Shown here: in pieces, positions 1 to 7,598 of the stretch
Numbering within the stretch: position 1 is the stretch's first letter
Layout: the number at the start of each line of letters is the position of its first letter
NCBI RefSeq assembly: GCF_045287255.1
Contig: NZ_CP137142.1
Location: 310,001 to 374,000, forward strand
DNA from: Henriciella sp045287255
GTDB taxonomy: Bacteria > Pseudomonadota > Alphaproteobacteria > Caulobacterales > Hyphomonadaceae
DNA: 64,000 nt
Direction of reading: 5' to 3'
Translations under genes and position numbers: made by a program
The notes under the pieces: model-generated
Told to the model about the DNA's origin: nothing
Database searches by the model: none
What the model saw: the letters and a program-made list of their open reading frames with translations, nothing else

Positions 1-470
1 CGGAAGAAGTCCCCCGCGCCGGGAAAGCCAAGGCAGCGCTTAGTATCGGCAAGCAGCAGCAATTCATCCATTTTCGCGCCATCAAACGCGGCAGCGAGAA
101 CTTGGATAGGCTCAGGGCCGGCTGGCCCCCAAAACGCATCCGTATTGACGATCAGAACCGGATCATCACCCAAGAGGGGCCGTGCCTTGGCAAGGCCGCC
201 ACCCGTCTCAAGCACCTGATCACGCTCATCGGAGATGACGATCTCGAGATCAGTGCGGGCTTTGACATGACTCTCGACCTGATCAGCGCACCAATGCACA
301 TTGACGATGGCGCGTTTCACCCCAGCCGCGGCGACATTGTCGAGTATGCGGTTCAGCATGGATCGCCCGGCGATTTCCAGCAGGGGCTTGGCCGTCTCAT
401 TGGTCAGCGGGCGCATACGCGTGCCGAGACCGGCGGCGAGCACCATGGCGGTGTGGGGCACAGGGCTCAT
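1..470 (-). CDS. murU: MurU-like nucleotidyltransferase (partial, C-terminus beyond window)
   Basis: Translating the minus strand from ATG at 470 gives an uninterrupted 156-codon frame that runs off the left edge. It starts MSPVPHTAMVLAAGLGTRMR: the AAGLGTRMRPLT loop is the sugar-phosphate nucleotidyltransferase signature, followed by NETAKPLLEIAGRSML and NTDAFW. Family: N-acetylmuramate-1-phosphate uridylyltransferase (MurU) or a mannose-1-phosphate guanylyltransferase. MurU makes UDP-MurNAc in the cell-wall recycling route that bypasses de novo synthesis. The start overlaps the stop of the sugar kinase gene by ATGA, and the kinase-nucleotidyltransferase pairing is what supports MurU over the GDP-mannose alternative. 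Roughly the last third of the protein is outside the window. Confidence 0.85.
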   Translation of the reverse strand, partial: MSPVPHTAMVLAAGLGTRMRPLTNETAKPLLEIAGRSMLNRILDNVAAAGVKRAIVNVHWCADQVESHVKARTDLEIVISDERDQVLETGGGLAKARPLLGDDPVLIVNTDAFWGPAGPEPIQVLAAAFDGAKMDELLLLADTKRCLGFPGAGDFF

Positions 471-1555
471 GAGTCAGCCTCCAGAATGAAAGGCGCCGTT
501 TCAGCAATAAAGGCACGCATATCAGCGGCAGCGGGATGGCGTAGATTGCGCGCCAGCATCAGCTGCTGGCGCGGCATGAAATCATTATAGCGCGGCTTAC
601 CGTCTCGTTTGACGAGCCGCGCAAAAATTCCGGTAATGCGCAACGCATTCAGAGTGCCGATAACAGATATGCGTTCTAAAAAAGAACTCTCTGTTTTTCC
701 AGATCGTTCCAAATAGGAACTAATTGCAGCTTCTGTGGCGACTTCGCTGACCGCGCGTCGGGCATCCTGGGTCAGCATCGCCATATCCCAGGCATCCCAG
801 CCTAGGACGGCATCCTGAAAGTCGAGCAGGCCGATGCGGCCTTCCGGTAACCAGAGCAAGTTCTCGGCATGATAATCCCGCAGGGTGAACTCGCGCGGGA
901 AGCTTTCGGCCTGTTCGATCAAGGCGTCACGAGCGCTTTCCCAGCGCGCGCGATCAGCATCACTCATCCGCGCGCGAGGATCATATTGATGCAACCAGTC
1001 GGCATAGAGGTCCGAGTTGGCCTTCAGGGCGACCGTATCGAAGGGCAGGATGTGCCAGTGCTCACCCGCGTGATGCAAGGTTTCCGGTACTGGTGTGGTG
1101 TGGAGGTGTGCGAGATCTGCTGCCGCTTTGGTGTAGAGATCAACCTCATCGGCTTCATTCCGCTCGATCAGGCGGGCAAATTCCCGTTCCAGTCCGAAAT
1201 CCTCAAGCAGAGCGAGCCCGCTTGCACTATCATGCGCGAGAATATGCGGCGGACGCAGGCCCAAGGACCGCAAGTGTCCAGCAATCACGACAAACGCATC
1301 GACACGGCTTGCGGCAAGGCGGCTGAGGGCATTCCAGCCGGTTGCGGCGCGTTCGGCCTCGCTCATCCCCGGCAGGCAGATACCGCTCTCAACGGGTGGC
1401 GCATCCATCAGGATGGCGGTCTCATCGCCGCGTGTCAGGCGCGCATAATAGCGGGTCGAGGCATCCTGCCCGAGCCAGTTTTGATGCGCCTCACCCCAAC
1501 CCGCTTTGGTGAGGAAGTCCCGGATCAGAAGTTTGCGCGAATCATCAGAAGCCAT
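467..1555 (-). CDS. amgK: AmgK-like anomeric sugar kinase (APH fold)
   Basis: 362 aa, aminoglycoside-phosphotransferase fold. The catalytic loop TLRDYHAENLLW is at residues 224-235 and the metal-binding LLDFQDA at 243-249. AmgK phosphorylates the anomeric hydroxyl of MurNAc/GlcNAc and feeds MurU, whose gene overlaps this stop by 4 bp. The frame is open 46 codons further upstream, but that stretch lies inside tsaE; I chose ATG at 1555 (MASDDSRKLL), which overlaps the tsaE stop by 11 bp and gives the usual family length. The older annotation 'aminoglycoside phosphotransferase' is a fold name only; antibiotic resistance is not implied. Function rests on gene order and family resemblance. Confidence 0.85.
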   Translation of the reverse strand: MASDDSRKLLIRDFLTKAGWGEAHQNWLGQDASTRYYARLTRGDETAILMDAPPVESGICLPGMSEAERAATGWNALSRLAASRVDAFVVIAGHLRSLGLRPPHILAHDSASGLALLEDFGLEREFARLIERNEADEVDLYTKAAADLAHLHTTPVPETLHHAGEHWHILPFDTVALKANSDLYADWLHQYDPRARMSDADRARWESARDALIEQAESFPREFTLRDYHAENLLWLPEGRIGLLDFQDAVLGWDAWDMAMLTQDARRAVSEVATEAAISSYLERSGKTESSFLERISVIGTLNALRITGIFARLVKRDGKPRYNDFMPRQQLMLARNLRHPAAADMRAFIAETAPFILEADS

Positions 1556-2003
1556 GCAGGCGTTTCTGCCAGTCTTCGCCGTGAGGTTCCAGTGTCGCGG
1601 TCCGGGTTTCTGTGCCGCCTTCGGTTTGCAGGTCGAGGGTGAGGTCCAGTCGCCAGCCCGGCAGGTGACGTCCAGCCCTATCCGGCCACTCAATCAAGGC
1701 GAGGCCATCCTGAGTCTCATCCCAGCCAAGCTCGAACACGTCATCCGGATCATCAAGGCGATAGAGATCGAAGTGAAAGATCGGGAAATCCGGGGCCTCA
1801 TACGTTTGGACCAGCGTATAGGTCGGGCTGGGCACGTCTGTCTCTTGCGCGATCAGGGCAGAAATCAAAGCGCGGGAAAAGGTGGTTTTGCCCGCGCCAA
1901 GCCCGCCATGCAGGGCGATAACATCCCCAGCCTTAAGCAGGGGCGCAAGCTGCTGAGCAAGCGCTGCGGTGGTATCAAGTGAGGGAAGTGATCGTGTGAT
2001 CAT
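1545..2003 (-). CDS. tsaE: tRNA threonylcarbamoyladenosine biosynthesis ATPase TsaE
   Basis: 152 aa, the normal TsaE length. The Walker A GGLGAGKTTF is at residues 33-42, with the family motifs PSPTYTLV (58-65), HFDLYRL (77-83) and EWPDR (105-109). TsaE is the ATPase that acts with TsaB and TsaD to load threonylcarbamoyl on A37 of ANN-decoding tRNAs in the cytoplasm. Its start codon overlaps the stop of the upstream PLP-enzyme gene (ATGA), and its end overlaps amgK, so all four genes probably share one transcript. tsaE next to amgK and murU is a recurring alphaproteobacterial order. Confidence 0.93.
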   Translation of the reverse strand: MITRSLPSLDTTAALAQQLAPLLKAGDVIALHGGLGAGKTTFSRALISALIAQETDVPSPTYTLVQTYEAPDFPIFHFDLYRLDDPDDVFELGWDETQDGLALIEWPDRAGRHLPGWRLDLTLDLQTEGGTETRTATLEPHGEDWQKRLHGF

Positions 2004-3055
2004 GACAGGCCCACTTTGATCGCCTCGACCAGCGCGGCCTCTGGTTCACAGCCGACAGATAGACGCACAAACCCCTCCGGGACATCATCGCCCCAGCGCG
2101 CACGTCGTTCAGCGCTGGTATGAATACCGCCAAAGCTGGTTGCGGGCAGGATAGCGGGGCAGTCCTCAATAAAGGCATCTGCCGTAGTCGTATCCTCGAA
2201 TGTCAGGCCGATAATGAACCCAATACCGGGATAGCGGACGGTTTTGACTTTCGGGTGGGCCTCCAGAACTGGCAGCAGCGCCTGCGCATTCGACACCATA
2301 CGAGCAAGCCGAAGCTCCAGCGTCATCAGGCCGCGATGGGTCAGGAAAGCCGCCAGCGGGCCCGGAATAGAACCGCTGAGCTTGCGCCAGCGTTTTACCT
2401 GCTCGAACAATAGATCGTCTCGTGTCGCGACATGACCAAACAGCGTATCGGAATGCCCGGCAATTGCTTTGGTGTCAGAGCTGACAACCATATCAGCGCC
2501 AAGGTCGAGCGGGCGCTGCAAAAGCGGGGTCAGGGTCGTATTATCGACGATACTGATCGCACCAGTCGCTCTTGCGCGAGCAGTGATGGCGGCGATATCA
2601 CAAAGATCGAGACCCGGATTGGACGGGGTTTCAATCCACACGACATCATAAGGCGTCAGGTCAGCGCTTTGATAGTTGCGCGTAGCGATCGCCTCTGCCT
2701 GAACGCCAAGCGTGGCCAGAACCTCATTGAGCAAGGCACGGGTCACATAATACCCATCAGAAGGCACAAGGATGCGCTCCCCGGCTTTGAGTGTCGTCAC
2801 TAAGGCTGCTGTGATCGCTGCCATACCAGATGGAAAACCGACCACAGGGGCGTCCTCAAGGGCGCTAAGGGCCGCCTCACAGGTCTCAACCGTCGGGTTG
2901 ATGTCACGGCCATAAGTGTAGGGCACGTCCGGCTCACCAGGCAGCCAATACTTCGCTGTGGAGACAATGGGCGGAGCCACCGGATCACCTTTTTCAAGGT
3001 CGGTCATATGAGCGTGGAGCATGGCCATAATGCGGGTCTGGGCGTCAGAAGTCAT
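2000..3055 (-). CDS. Cys/Met metabolism PLP-dependent transsulfuration-type enzyme
   Basis: 351 aa, fold-type I PLP enzyme of the cystathionine gamma-synthase/beta-lyase family. Visible: GFPSGMAAITAAL (PLP phosphate region, about 73-85), ETPSNPGLDLCDI (142-154), VDNTTLTPLLQRPL (170-183) and the Schiff-base lysine in SSDTKAIAGHSD (K196). YTYGRDINPT near residue 47 matches the YxR motif from the neighbouring subunit. It is shorter than typical family members (about 380-400 aa), with a compressed region before the C-terminal FVRLSVGCE. Substrate cannot be read from the sequence; cystathionine lyase or gamma-synthase are both possible. ATG at 3055 is the first gene of a minus-strand operon and overlaps tsaE by 4 bp. 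Confidence 0.8.
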   Translation of the reverse strand: MTSDAQTRIMAMLHAHMTDLEKGDPVAPPIVSTAKYWLPGEPDVPYTYGRDINPTVETCEAALSALEDAPVVGFPSGMAAITAALVTTLKAGERILVPSDGYYVTRALLNEVLATLGVQAEAIATRNYQSADLTPYDVVWIETPSNPGLDLCDIAAITARARATGAISIVDNTTLTPLLQRPLDLGADMVVSSDTKAIAGHSDTLFGHVATRDDLLFEQVKRWRKLSGSIPGPLAAFLTHRGLMTLELRLARMVSNAQALLPVLEAHPKVKTVRYPGIGFIIGLTFEDTTTADAFIEDCPAILPATSFGGIHTSAERRARWGDDVPEGFVRLSVGCEPEAALVEAIKVGLS

Positions 3056-3172
3056 GATTAGGCTTGTGGCATAGGCTGGGCCCTGCGAAAAGCACTCTTC
3101 GGTTGCCGTAAGGGCGGGGCTTGCAAAAAGTTGACGCCTGCGTCATGAAATTCCTCAGACAGGAGCTCAATC

Positions 3173-4411
3173 GTGGATCTTTCACAGAGTCAAAGTGTTG
3201 TGATCATCGGGGGCGGACAGGCCGCCGCGCAGGCGTGCGCTTCGTTGCGCCAGTTTGGCTATGCTGGAAAGATCACACTTATCGGGGAAGAGGCAGCCCT
3301 GCCTTATCAGCGCCCACCTTTGTCCAAGGCCTATATGAAGGGCGACATGGCCGAGGAGCGACTCTATTTCAAACCCGAAGCCTGGTATCAGGATCAGCAG
3401 ATTGAGGTCATGCTCTCGACCCGTGTTGAGGCCATCGATCGCGCTACGCGACAGGTCAAGCTCAGCTCTGGCGAAGAGCTTGTCTATGACGTCCTGATCA
3501 TTGCCACAGGTTCGCGCCCGCGGCCTCTGCCACTTGAGGGTGCAAACCTCGATGGCGTGTTTGACCTGCGTGATCTCGCCGATGTTGAGCATATCCGTCC
3601 GCGCATGGTGGCGGGGCAGCGTCTGGTGATTGTCGGGGCGGGCTATATCGGGCTGGAGGCAGCTGCGGTGGCGCGCCAACTTGGCCTTGAGGTCACCGTT
3701 CTGGAAATGGCTGATCGGGTGCTCGCCCGGGTGACCAGCCCGGTGATGAGCGCGTTTTATGAGACAGAGCATCGCGCCCAGGGTGTCGATATTCGCACGG
3801 GTGCTCAACTGGCCTCGCTGAAAGGCGATGATGCTGTCGAGGCTGCGGTTCTGGCGGATGGGACTGAGATTCCCGCCGATATTGTTCTGGTCGGCATTGG
3901 TATCTTGCCGAATGTGGAACTGGCGCAAGAGGCAGGCATTGCCTGTTCCAATGGTATCCTGACGGATCGAGATGCCCGCACCAATGATCCACGCATCTTT
4001 GCGGCAGGGGACTGCGCTGCCCGGCCACTTATCCATTATGGTCGTAAGGGGCGGCTGGAAAGCGTTCACAATGCGATTGAGCAGGGCAAGCTGGCGGCGG
4101 CTGCCATTATGGAGAAACCGCGCCCACCTGAGGATTGCCCATGGTTCTGGTCTGACCAGTACGACCTGAAACTGCAGATTGCGGGCCTGAGCACAGATTA
4201 TGACGAGATTGTTGTGCGCGGCGACCCGGCGGACCGTAAGTTTGCGGCCTTTTACCTGCGCGGAGGTAAGCTGATCGCGGTTGATGCGGTTAACAGTCCG
4301 CCTGAATTCCTGGCATCAAAAAGACTTATAATGTCAGGCGCTTGCCTTGCACCTGAGCTGTTAAGCGATACATCCAAAACCATGAAAGAAATTGCGGCGA
4401 GCGCCGCCTGA
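3173..4411 (+). CDS. FAD-dependent ferredoxin reductase (NAD(P)H)
   Basis: 412 aa, of the putidaredoxin/rhodocoxin reductase class that passes electrons from NAD(P)H to a [2Fe-2S] ferredoxin. The FAD-binding GGGQAAA lies at residues 13-19, ATGSRPR at 111-117, the NAD-binding GAGYIGLEAA at 155-164 and the second FAD motif FAAGDCAA near 280. The start is GTG at 3173, preceded by AGGAG at 3161-3165. The ferredoxin gene follows after 13 bp and a terminator follows that, so the two form a compact operon. No P450 or oxygenase gene is nearby, so the terminal acceptor is unknown. Confidence 0.88.
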   Translation: MDLSQSQSVVIIGGGQAAAQACASLRQFGYAGKITLIGEEAALPYQRPPLSKAYMKGDMAEERLYFKPEAWYQDQQIEVMLSTRVEAIDRATRQVKLSSGEELVYDVLIIATGSRPRPLPLEGANLDGVFDLRDLADVEHIRPRMVAGQRLVIVGAGYIGLEAAAVARQLGLEVTVLEMADRVLARVTSPVMSAFYETEHRAQGVDIRTGAQLASLKGDDAVEAAVLADGTEIPADIVLVGIGILPNVELAQEAGIACSNGILTDRDARTNDPRIFAAGDCAARPLIHYGRKGRLESVHNAIEQGKLAAAAIMEKPRPPEDCPWFWSDQYDLKLQIAGLSTDYDEIVVRGDPADRKFAAFYLRGGKLIAVDAVNSPPEFLASKRLIMSGACLAPELLSDTSKTMKEIAASAA

Positions 4412-4424
4412 GGAGGACCCCCTT

Positions 4425-4745
4425 ATGCCAAAAATCATCTATGTCGATCACACGGGCGAAGAGCGCGCGATTGAAGCCACGAATGGCGAGACCGTTATGG
4501 AAACCGCGATCAAGAATTCTATTCCCGGGATCGATGCTGACTGTGGTGGTGCCTGCGCCTGCGCAACCTGCCATGTCTATATCGATGAGGGCTTCATGGA
4601 GAAGGTCGGCAAGCCGGAAGACATGGAGCAATCCATGCTTGATTTTGCTGAAAATGTTCAGAGCAATTCGCGCCTGTCCTGCCAGATCAGTGTCAGTGAT
4701 GACCTCGATGGTATGCGCGTGACCACGCCGGAGAGCCAGCACTAA
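4425..4745 (+). CDS. [2Fe-2S] ferredoxin, adrenodoxin/putidaredoxin type
   Basis: 106 aa. Cluster cysteines C40, C46, C49 and C86 have the C-x5-C-x2-C-x36-C spacing of vertebrate-type ferredoxins (DADCGGACACATCH and RLSCQIS). It is an electron carrier, most simply the partner of the reductase encoded 13 bp upstream. ATG at 4425 is preceded by an ideal AGGAGG at 4411-4416 whose first base is the last base of the reductase stop, so translation is likely coupled. An in-frame ATG at 4392 inside the reductase gene was rejected because it lacks such a site and would add 11 non-homologous residues. Confidence 0.93.
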   Translation: MPKIIYVDHTGEERAIEATNGETVMETAIKNSIPGIDADCGGACACATCHVYIDEGFMEKVGKPEDMEQSMLDFAENVQSNSRLSCQISVSDDLDGMRVTTPESQH

Positions 4746-4767
4746 CGGCTTTTATGTCCTGTTTGAG

Positions 4768-4798
4768 ATGCCCCTATCCCGTGATAGGGGCATTTTTG
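4768..4798 (+). terminator. Rho-independent terminator after the ferredoxin gene
   Basis: An 11-bp perfect stem (ATGCCCCTATC pairing with GATAGGGGCAT) with a CCGT loop is followed by a run of five or six T, about 22 bp after the ferredoxin stop codon. It closes the reductase-ferredoxin operon. Confidence 0.9.
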
Positions 4799-4883
4799 TA
4801 TGGTCATGACGTGGCGTGATCCATTGGTTCTTTTTCAGAACTAACTAAGTCGACAAAATATAAAACCTCCCGGAGCGATCCTT

Positions 4884-5672
4884 ATGACCACTTATCCAGA
4901 GCTTCTAAGCAGTTTGAAGCGCGGCACAGCCGGCCGAATTGAGGCGACTGTACCAGAGACATGGATGCAGGGACGCACGACCTATGGCGGGCTGACCGCG
5001 GCTTTGTCTCTGGAGGCGGCGAACGCGCTGGTTGATGATTTGCCGGTCCGTACGGCGCAGGTAGCCTTTGTCGGCCCAGTTGGCGGGGATGTCGTGATTG
5101 CACCAAAGCTGCTGCGGCGCGGTAAGAATACCGCCTTTGTCAGCGTTGATATGGTCACCGAAGGCGGTGTCGCGGCACAGTCGATCTTTGCCTATGGCAA
5201 GGTGCGCGAGAGCCAGCTCAATGTCTCGCATGTGCCGATGCCGGATGTGCCGGAACCAGAAACGGCCAGCTCTTTCTTCCGCGCTGGGCCGCGCCCGGGT
5301 TTCACTCAGAATTTTGAGATGAAGGGTGTGCTTGGCGGTGCCCCGATATCTGGCTCTTCGGAGCGTGACATTGGCCTGTGGATGCGTCACAAGGATGGTA
5401 TCTCCCCCGATGATGCAACAGCGGTTCTGGCGATTGCGGACTGTCCGCCGCCCGCTGCGCTGTCCATGCAGACCACACCGGCCCCGATCAGTTCGATGAC
5501 CTGGATGGCAGAGTTTCTTACCGAGACGATTTCAACCGAGGAAGGCTGGTACTTTGCCCATTCCGAAGCCCAGACCGCTCGCAACGGTTATTCCAGCCAG
5601 GCCATGACCCTCTGGAACCGCTCAGGCGAACCCATCCTGATCGGCCGACAGACAATTGCGATGTTTGGGTAG
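4884..5672 (+). CDS. acyl-CoA thioesterase-like hotdog-fold protein
   Basis: 262 aa, resembling the thioesterase family (TesB-like, two tandem hotdog domains). The N-terminal half has the TYGGLTAALSLEAAN helix region (residues 32-46) and the second half ends in the family-like ARNGYSSQAMTLWNRSGEPI. Such enzymes hydrolyse acyl-CoA in the cytoplasm; the natural acyl chain cannot be read here. ATG at 4884 has GGAG at 4873-4876. The gene stands alone between the ferredoxin terminator and a separate lipoprotein gene. Domain assignment is by resemblance only. Confidence 0.7.
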   Translation: MTTYPELLSSLKRGTAGRIEATVPETWMQGRTTYGGLTAALSLEAANALVDDLPVRTAQVAFVGPVGGDVVIAPKLLRRGKNTAFVSVDMVTEGGVAAQSIFAYGKVRESQLNVSHVPMPDVPEPETASSFFRAGPRPGFTQNFEMKGVLGGAPISGSSERDIGLWMRHKDGISPDDATAVLAIADCPPPAALSMQTTPAPISSMTWMAEFLTETISTEEGWYFAHSEAQTARNGYSSQAMTLWNRSGEPILIGRQTIAMFG

Positions 5673-5729
5673 TCGGAAGTGGGGGCAGATAGGCTTGCGA
5701 TAAAAACCTACTTTGGCGTGCGTTGTTAA

Positions 5730-5758
5730 TTGATATATCTTTTGATCGAGACTAGGAT
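5730..5758 (+). promoter_or_regulatory. candidate sigma-70 type promoter for the VOC lipoprotein gene
   Basis: TTGATA (5730-5735) and TAGGAT (5753-5758) are separated by 17 bp, about 20 bp before the first possible start codon of the downstream gene. Seen by eye only. Confidence 0.35.
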
Positions 5759-5776
5759 GTTCCATCAGCCAGTTCG

Positions 5777-6346
5777 ATGAAAGAATTCCAAATCATGTCC
5801 ACGCGCTTTGTATTCGCTGCTCTCCTTTCCGTTTCAGTGACCGCCTGCGCAGCAGTCCAGCCGCCTGAACCACAAGCTCAACTCACCTCGACGGACATCG
5901 AGTATCCGCATGTGAAGCGCCCGAACCTGGTTGTTTCCGACCTGTCTCGTTCGCTCAGCATCTATCGTGATATTCTAGAGCTGACGGCATCTGACATTTC
6001 AGATTATGGAGCGGATTCTTACTCCTATCCGGTGTTCAAAATCCCTGAAGATGTACCAATTCGTGGGGTTACTCTGCATGAGCCGGGCGAGCAACGTGTC
6101 CTGGCGCTTACGGAGCTTGCTAGCCTCGATTTACCTGAACCTGCGAACGCGCCGCATATGAGTGCCATTGTCATTGGAGTTGTGGATCTGGAGGATAAGT
6201 TTGAGCAACTTGCTGCGTTGGGGCTCACAGTGACTGCGCCGAAAGTTGCGAGTGGTGCGGATTTTGATTTTGTCGAACAAGCATTTGTCGACTTTGATGG
6301 ACACCTGGTTGTCCTGTATGAAGTTCTACCGAGTGCAGCCGATTAA
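5777..6346 (+). CDS. lipoprotein with glyoxalase/VOC-like domain
   Basis: 189 aa. The N-terminus has a short charged segment, a hydrophobic stretch and the lipobox VTAC followed by AAVQ, so the product is probably lipidated after cleavage before that Cys and sits in the periplasm or on the outer membrane. The rest looks like a single vicinal-oxygen-chelate domain: KRPNLVVSDLSRSLSIYRDI (a VOC opening with the helix SRSLSIYRDIL), then QAFVDFDGHLVVLYEVLP at the end. The usual first-strand metal His is not evident (PNLVV), so a binding role is as likely as catalysis. ATG at 5795 (MSTRFVF) is an equally good start and gives a more standard signal peptide. Confidence 0.65.
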   Translation: MKEFQIMSTRFVFAALLSVSVTACAAVQPPEPQAQLTSTDIEYPHVKRPNLVVSDLSRSLSIYRDILELTASDISDYGADSYSYPVFKIPEDVPIRGVTLHEPGEQRVLALTELASLDLPEPANAPHMSAIVIGVVDLEDKFEQLAALGLTVTAPKVASGADFDFVEQAFVDFDGHLVVLYEVLPSAAD

Positions 6347-6420
6347 GTGGTAGACAGCAACGCGATCGTCGGCGCGCTTTTCAAAGCGGCTTAAGCCTCT
6401 GTGCGAGCTTGGGTAAGCTG

Positions 6421-7026
6421 TCAGGGCTTCACGATGACGTGGATCGTTGCGGCGGCGTCGCGGCCTTTTAGGGCGTAGACCATGGTGTCGAGGTAGAGGT
6501 GATCCCTGGACTTGTAGCGGGTCCAGGTGACGCCATCCTTTTCTGTGCCGCTACCAAACTCGGTTGTGGGCTGAAAAGCATCCTGCGTCTGCGCCAGAGC
6601 GCTATCATAGGCCGGGGCAAAGGCATTGGCAAAAGGGGTTACGGCGAGGATCTGGCAGCCACCAGCAGAACCCTTAATTGAACCAATCAGGATCGGGCCT
6701 TCCAGACTGTCGACAATCCAGTGTTTGCCGGGGCGAGGGCGGCTGGTCAGGCGATTGGCCATTTCGCCATTGGTACGCACACGGGCTTGTTTCGGCAGGC
6801 GCTTCTTCATGGCTGAGCGGTCTTTGAGACCCGGGAGGCACACTGTCTCAGTCAGGTAGGCAACCGCAGCGGGCATGGGCAGGGTATCAATCCCGGTCTT
6901 TTTCGAAACCTTGATTTCAACGCCTGTTGGGGCCTTGTAGGATATGCTTGCGCGTTCAGCAGTGGCTGACCCAATCACGAACAACATGACGACCAAGGCC
7001 GCGAGAAGAGAATAGCAAATACGCAT
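6421..7026 (-). CDS. hypothetical secreted protein
   Basis: 201 aa. Residues 1-23 form a classical signal peptide (MRICYSLLAALVVMLFVIGS then ATA before ERAS), so the protein is exported to the periplasm. The mature part is basic, with two cysteines (about 63 and 128) that could form a disulfide, and ends in AAATIHVIVKP. I recognise no family. It is monocistronic, read towards the ATP synthase genes' downstream side on the same strand. Confidence 0.6.
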   Translation of the reverse strand: MRICYSLLAALVVMLFVIGSATAERASISYKAPTGVEIKVSKKTGIDTLPMPAAVAYLTETVCLPGLKDRSAMKKRLPKQARVRTNGEMANRLTSRPRPGKHWIVDSLEGPILIGSIKGSAGGCQILAVTPFANAFAPAYDSALAQTQDAFQPTTEFGSGTEKDGVTWTRYKSRDHLYLDTMVYALKGRDAAATIHVIVKP

Positions 7027-7128
7027 AGGCTGAAGCCCTCCAAACCCGTGGGCATCATCTCATTGCGATTTTAAGGGAAGGTCTCAGGCCGCAATGCAAT
7101 TGCACAGGGCCTGTTCACCATAAGTGTC

Positions 7129-7536
7129 TTAGTGGCTCAGCGCAGCTTTCAGGCTTTCGAGATAAGCATACTCTTCCTCAAGCGCGTCATGGTGGCCGCT
7201 ATCCTTACCTTCTTCGAGGATTTTGATGCGCAGTGCGTCCATATCTTTCTGAACCTGCGCCGCGTCCATGCTTTCCAGATTGACCGCTTCTTCGGCCAGA
7301 ATGGTCAGACCAGCGGGCGTCACATCGGCAAAGCCACCGCGAACAAACAGGCGCATAGAGGTGTTGCCACCGTCCAGAACACGCACGACGCCATTCTTCA
7401 GCGTGGTCATGAAAGGTGCATGATTGGCTAGCACGCCAAACTCACCCTCGGTGCCCGGAGCAATCACATGATCCACCTCACCGGAGAACAGTTCCCGAGC
7501 AGGTGATACGAGAGAGAAATGCAATTTATCAGCCAT
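7129..7536 (-). CDS. atpC: ATP synthase F1 epsilon subunit
   Basis: 135 aa. The N-terminal beta-sandwich is clear: LHFSLVSPARELFSGEVDHV, then APGTEGEFGVLANHAPFMT, the family signature. The C-terminal helices are short (LKAALSH at the end). Epsilon sits on the central stalk of F1 on the cytoplasmic side of the membrane and regulates ATP hydrolysis. It is the last gene of the atpHAGDC operon, 62 bp after atpD. No convincing U-tract terminator follows. Confidence 0.95.
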   Translation of the reverse strand: MADKLHFSLVSPARELFSGEVDHVIAPGTEGEFGVLANHAPFMTTLKNGVVRVLDGGNTSMRLFVRGGFADVTPAGLTILAEEAVNLESMDAAQVQKDMDALRIKILEEGKDSGHHDALEEEYAYLESLKAALSH

Positions 7537-7598
7537 GATGAACGCTTTCGTGAGGGGTATTCAGCCCGCCGAAGCGGGCCAAAAGCATTTGTCTTGTC

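Noticed and set aside
467..1555. Aminoglycoside phosphotransferase as a resistance gene
   Set aside because: Linked with murU and tsaE, and with the AmgK catalytic loop; a recycling kinase is the better reading.
3182..4069. 295-codon minus-strand frame opposite the ferredoxin reductase gene
   Set aside because: Antisense shadow of a clear Rossmann-fold enzyme; no recognisable motif of its own.
7080..7128. Terminator after atpC (CAGGCC...GGCCTG)
   Set aside because: Six-bp stem with a 17-nt loop and no U-run; too weak to call.
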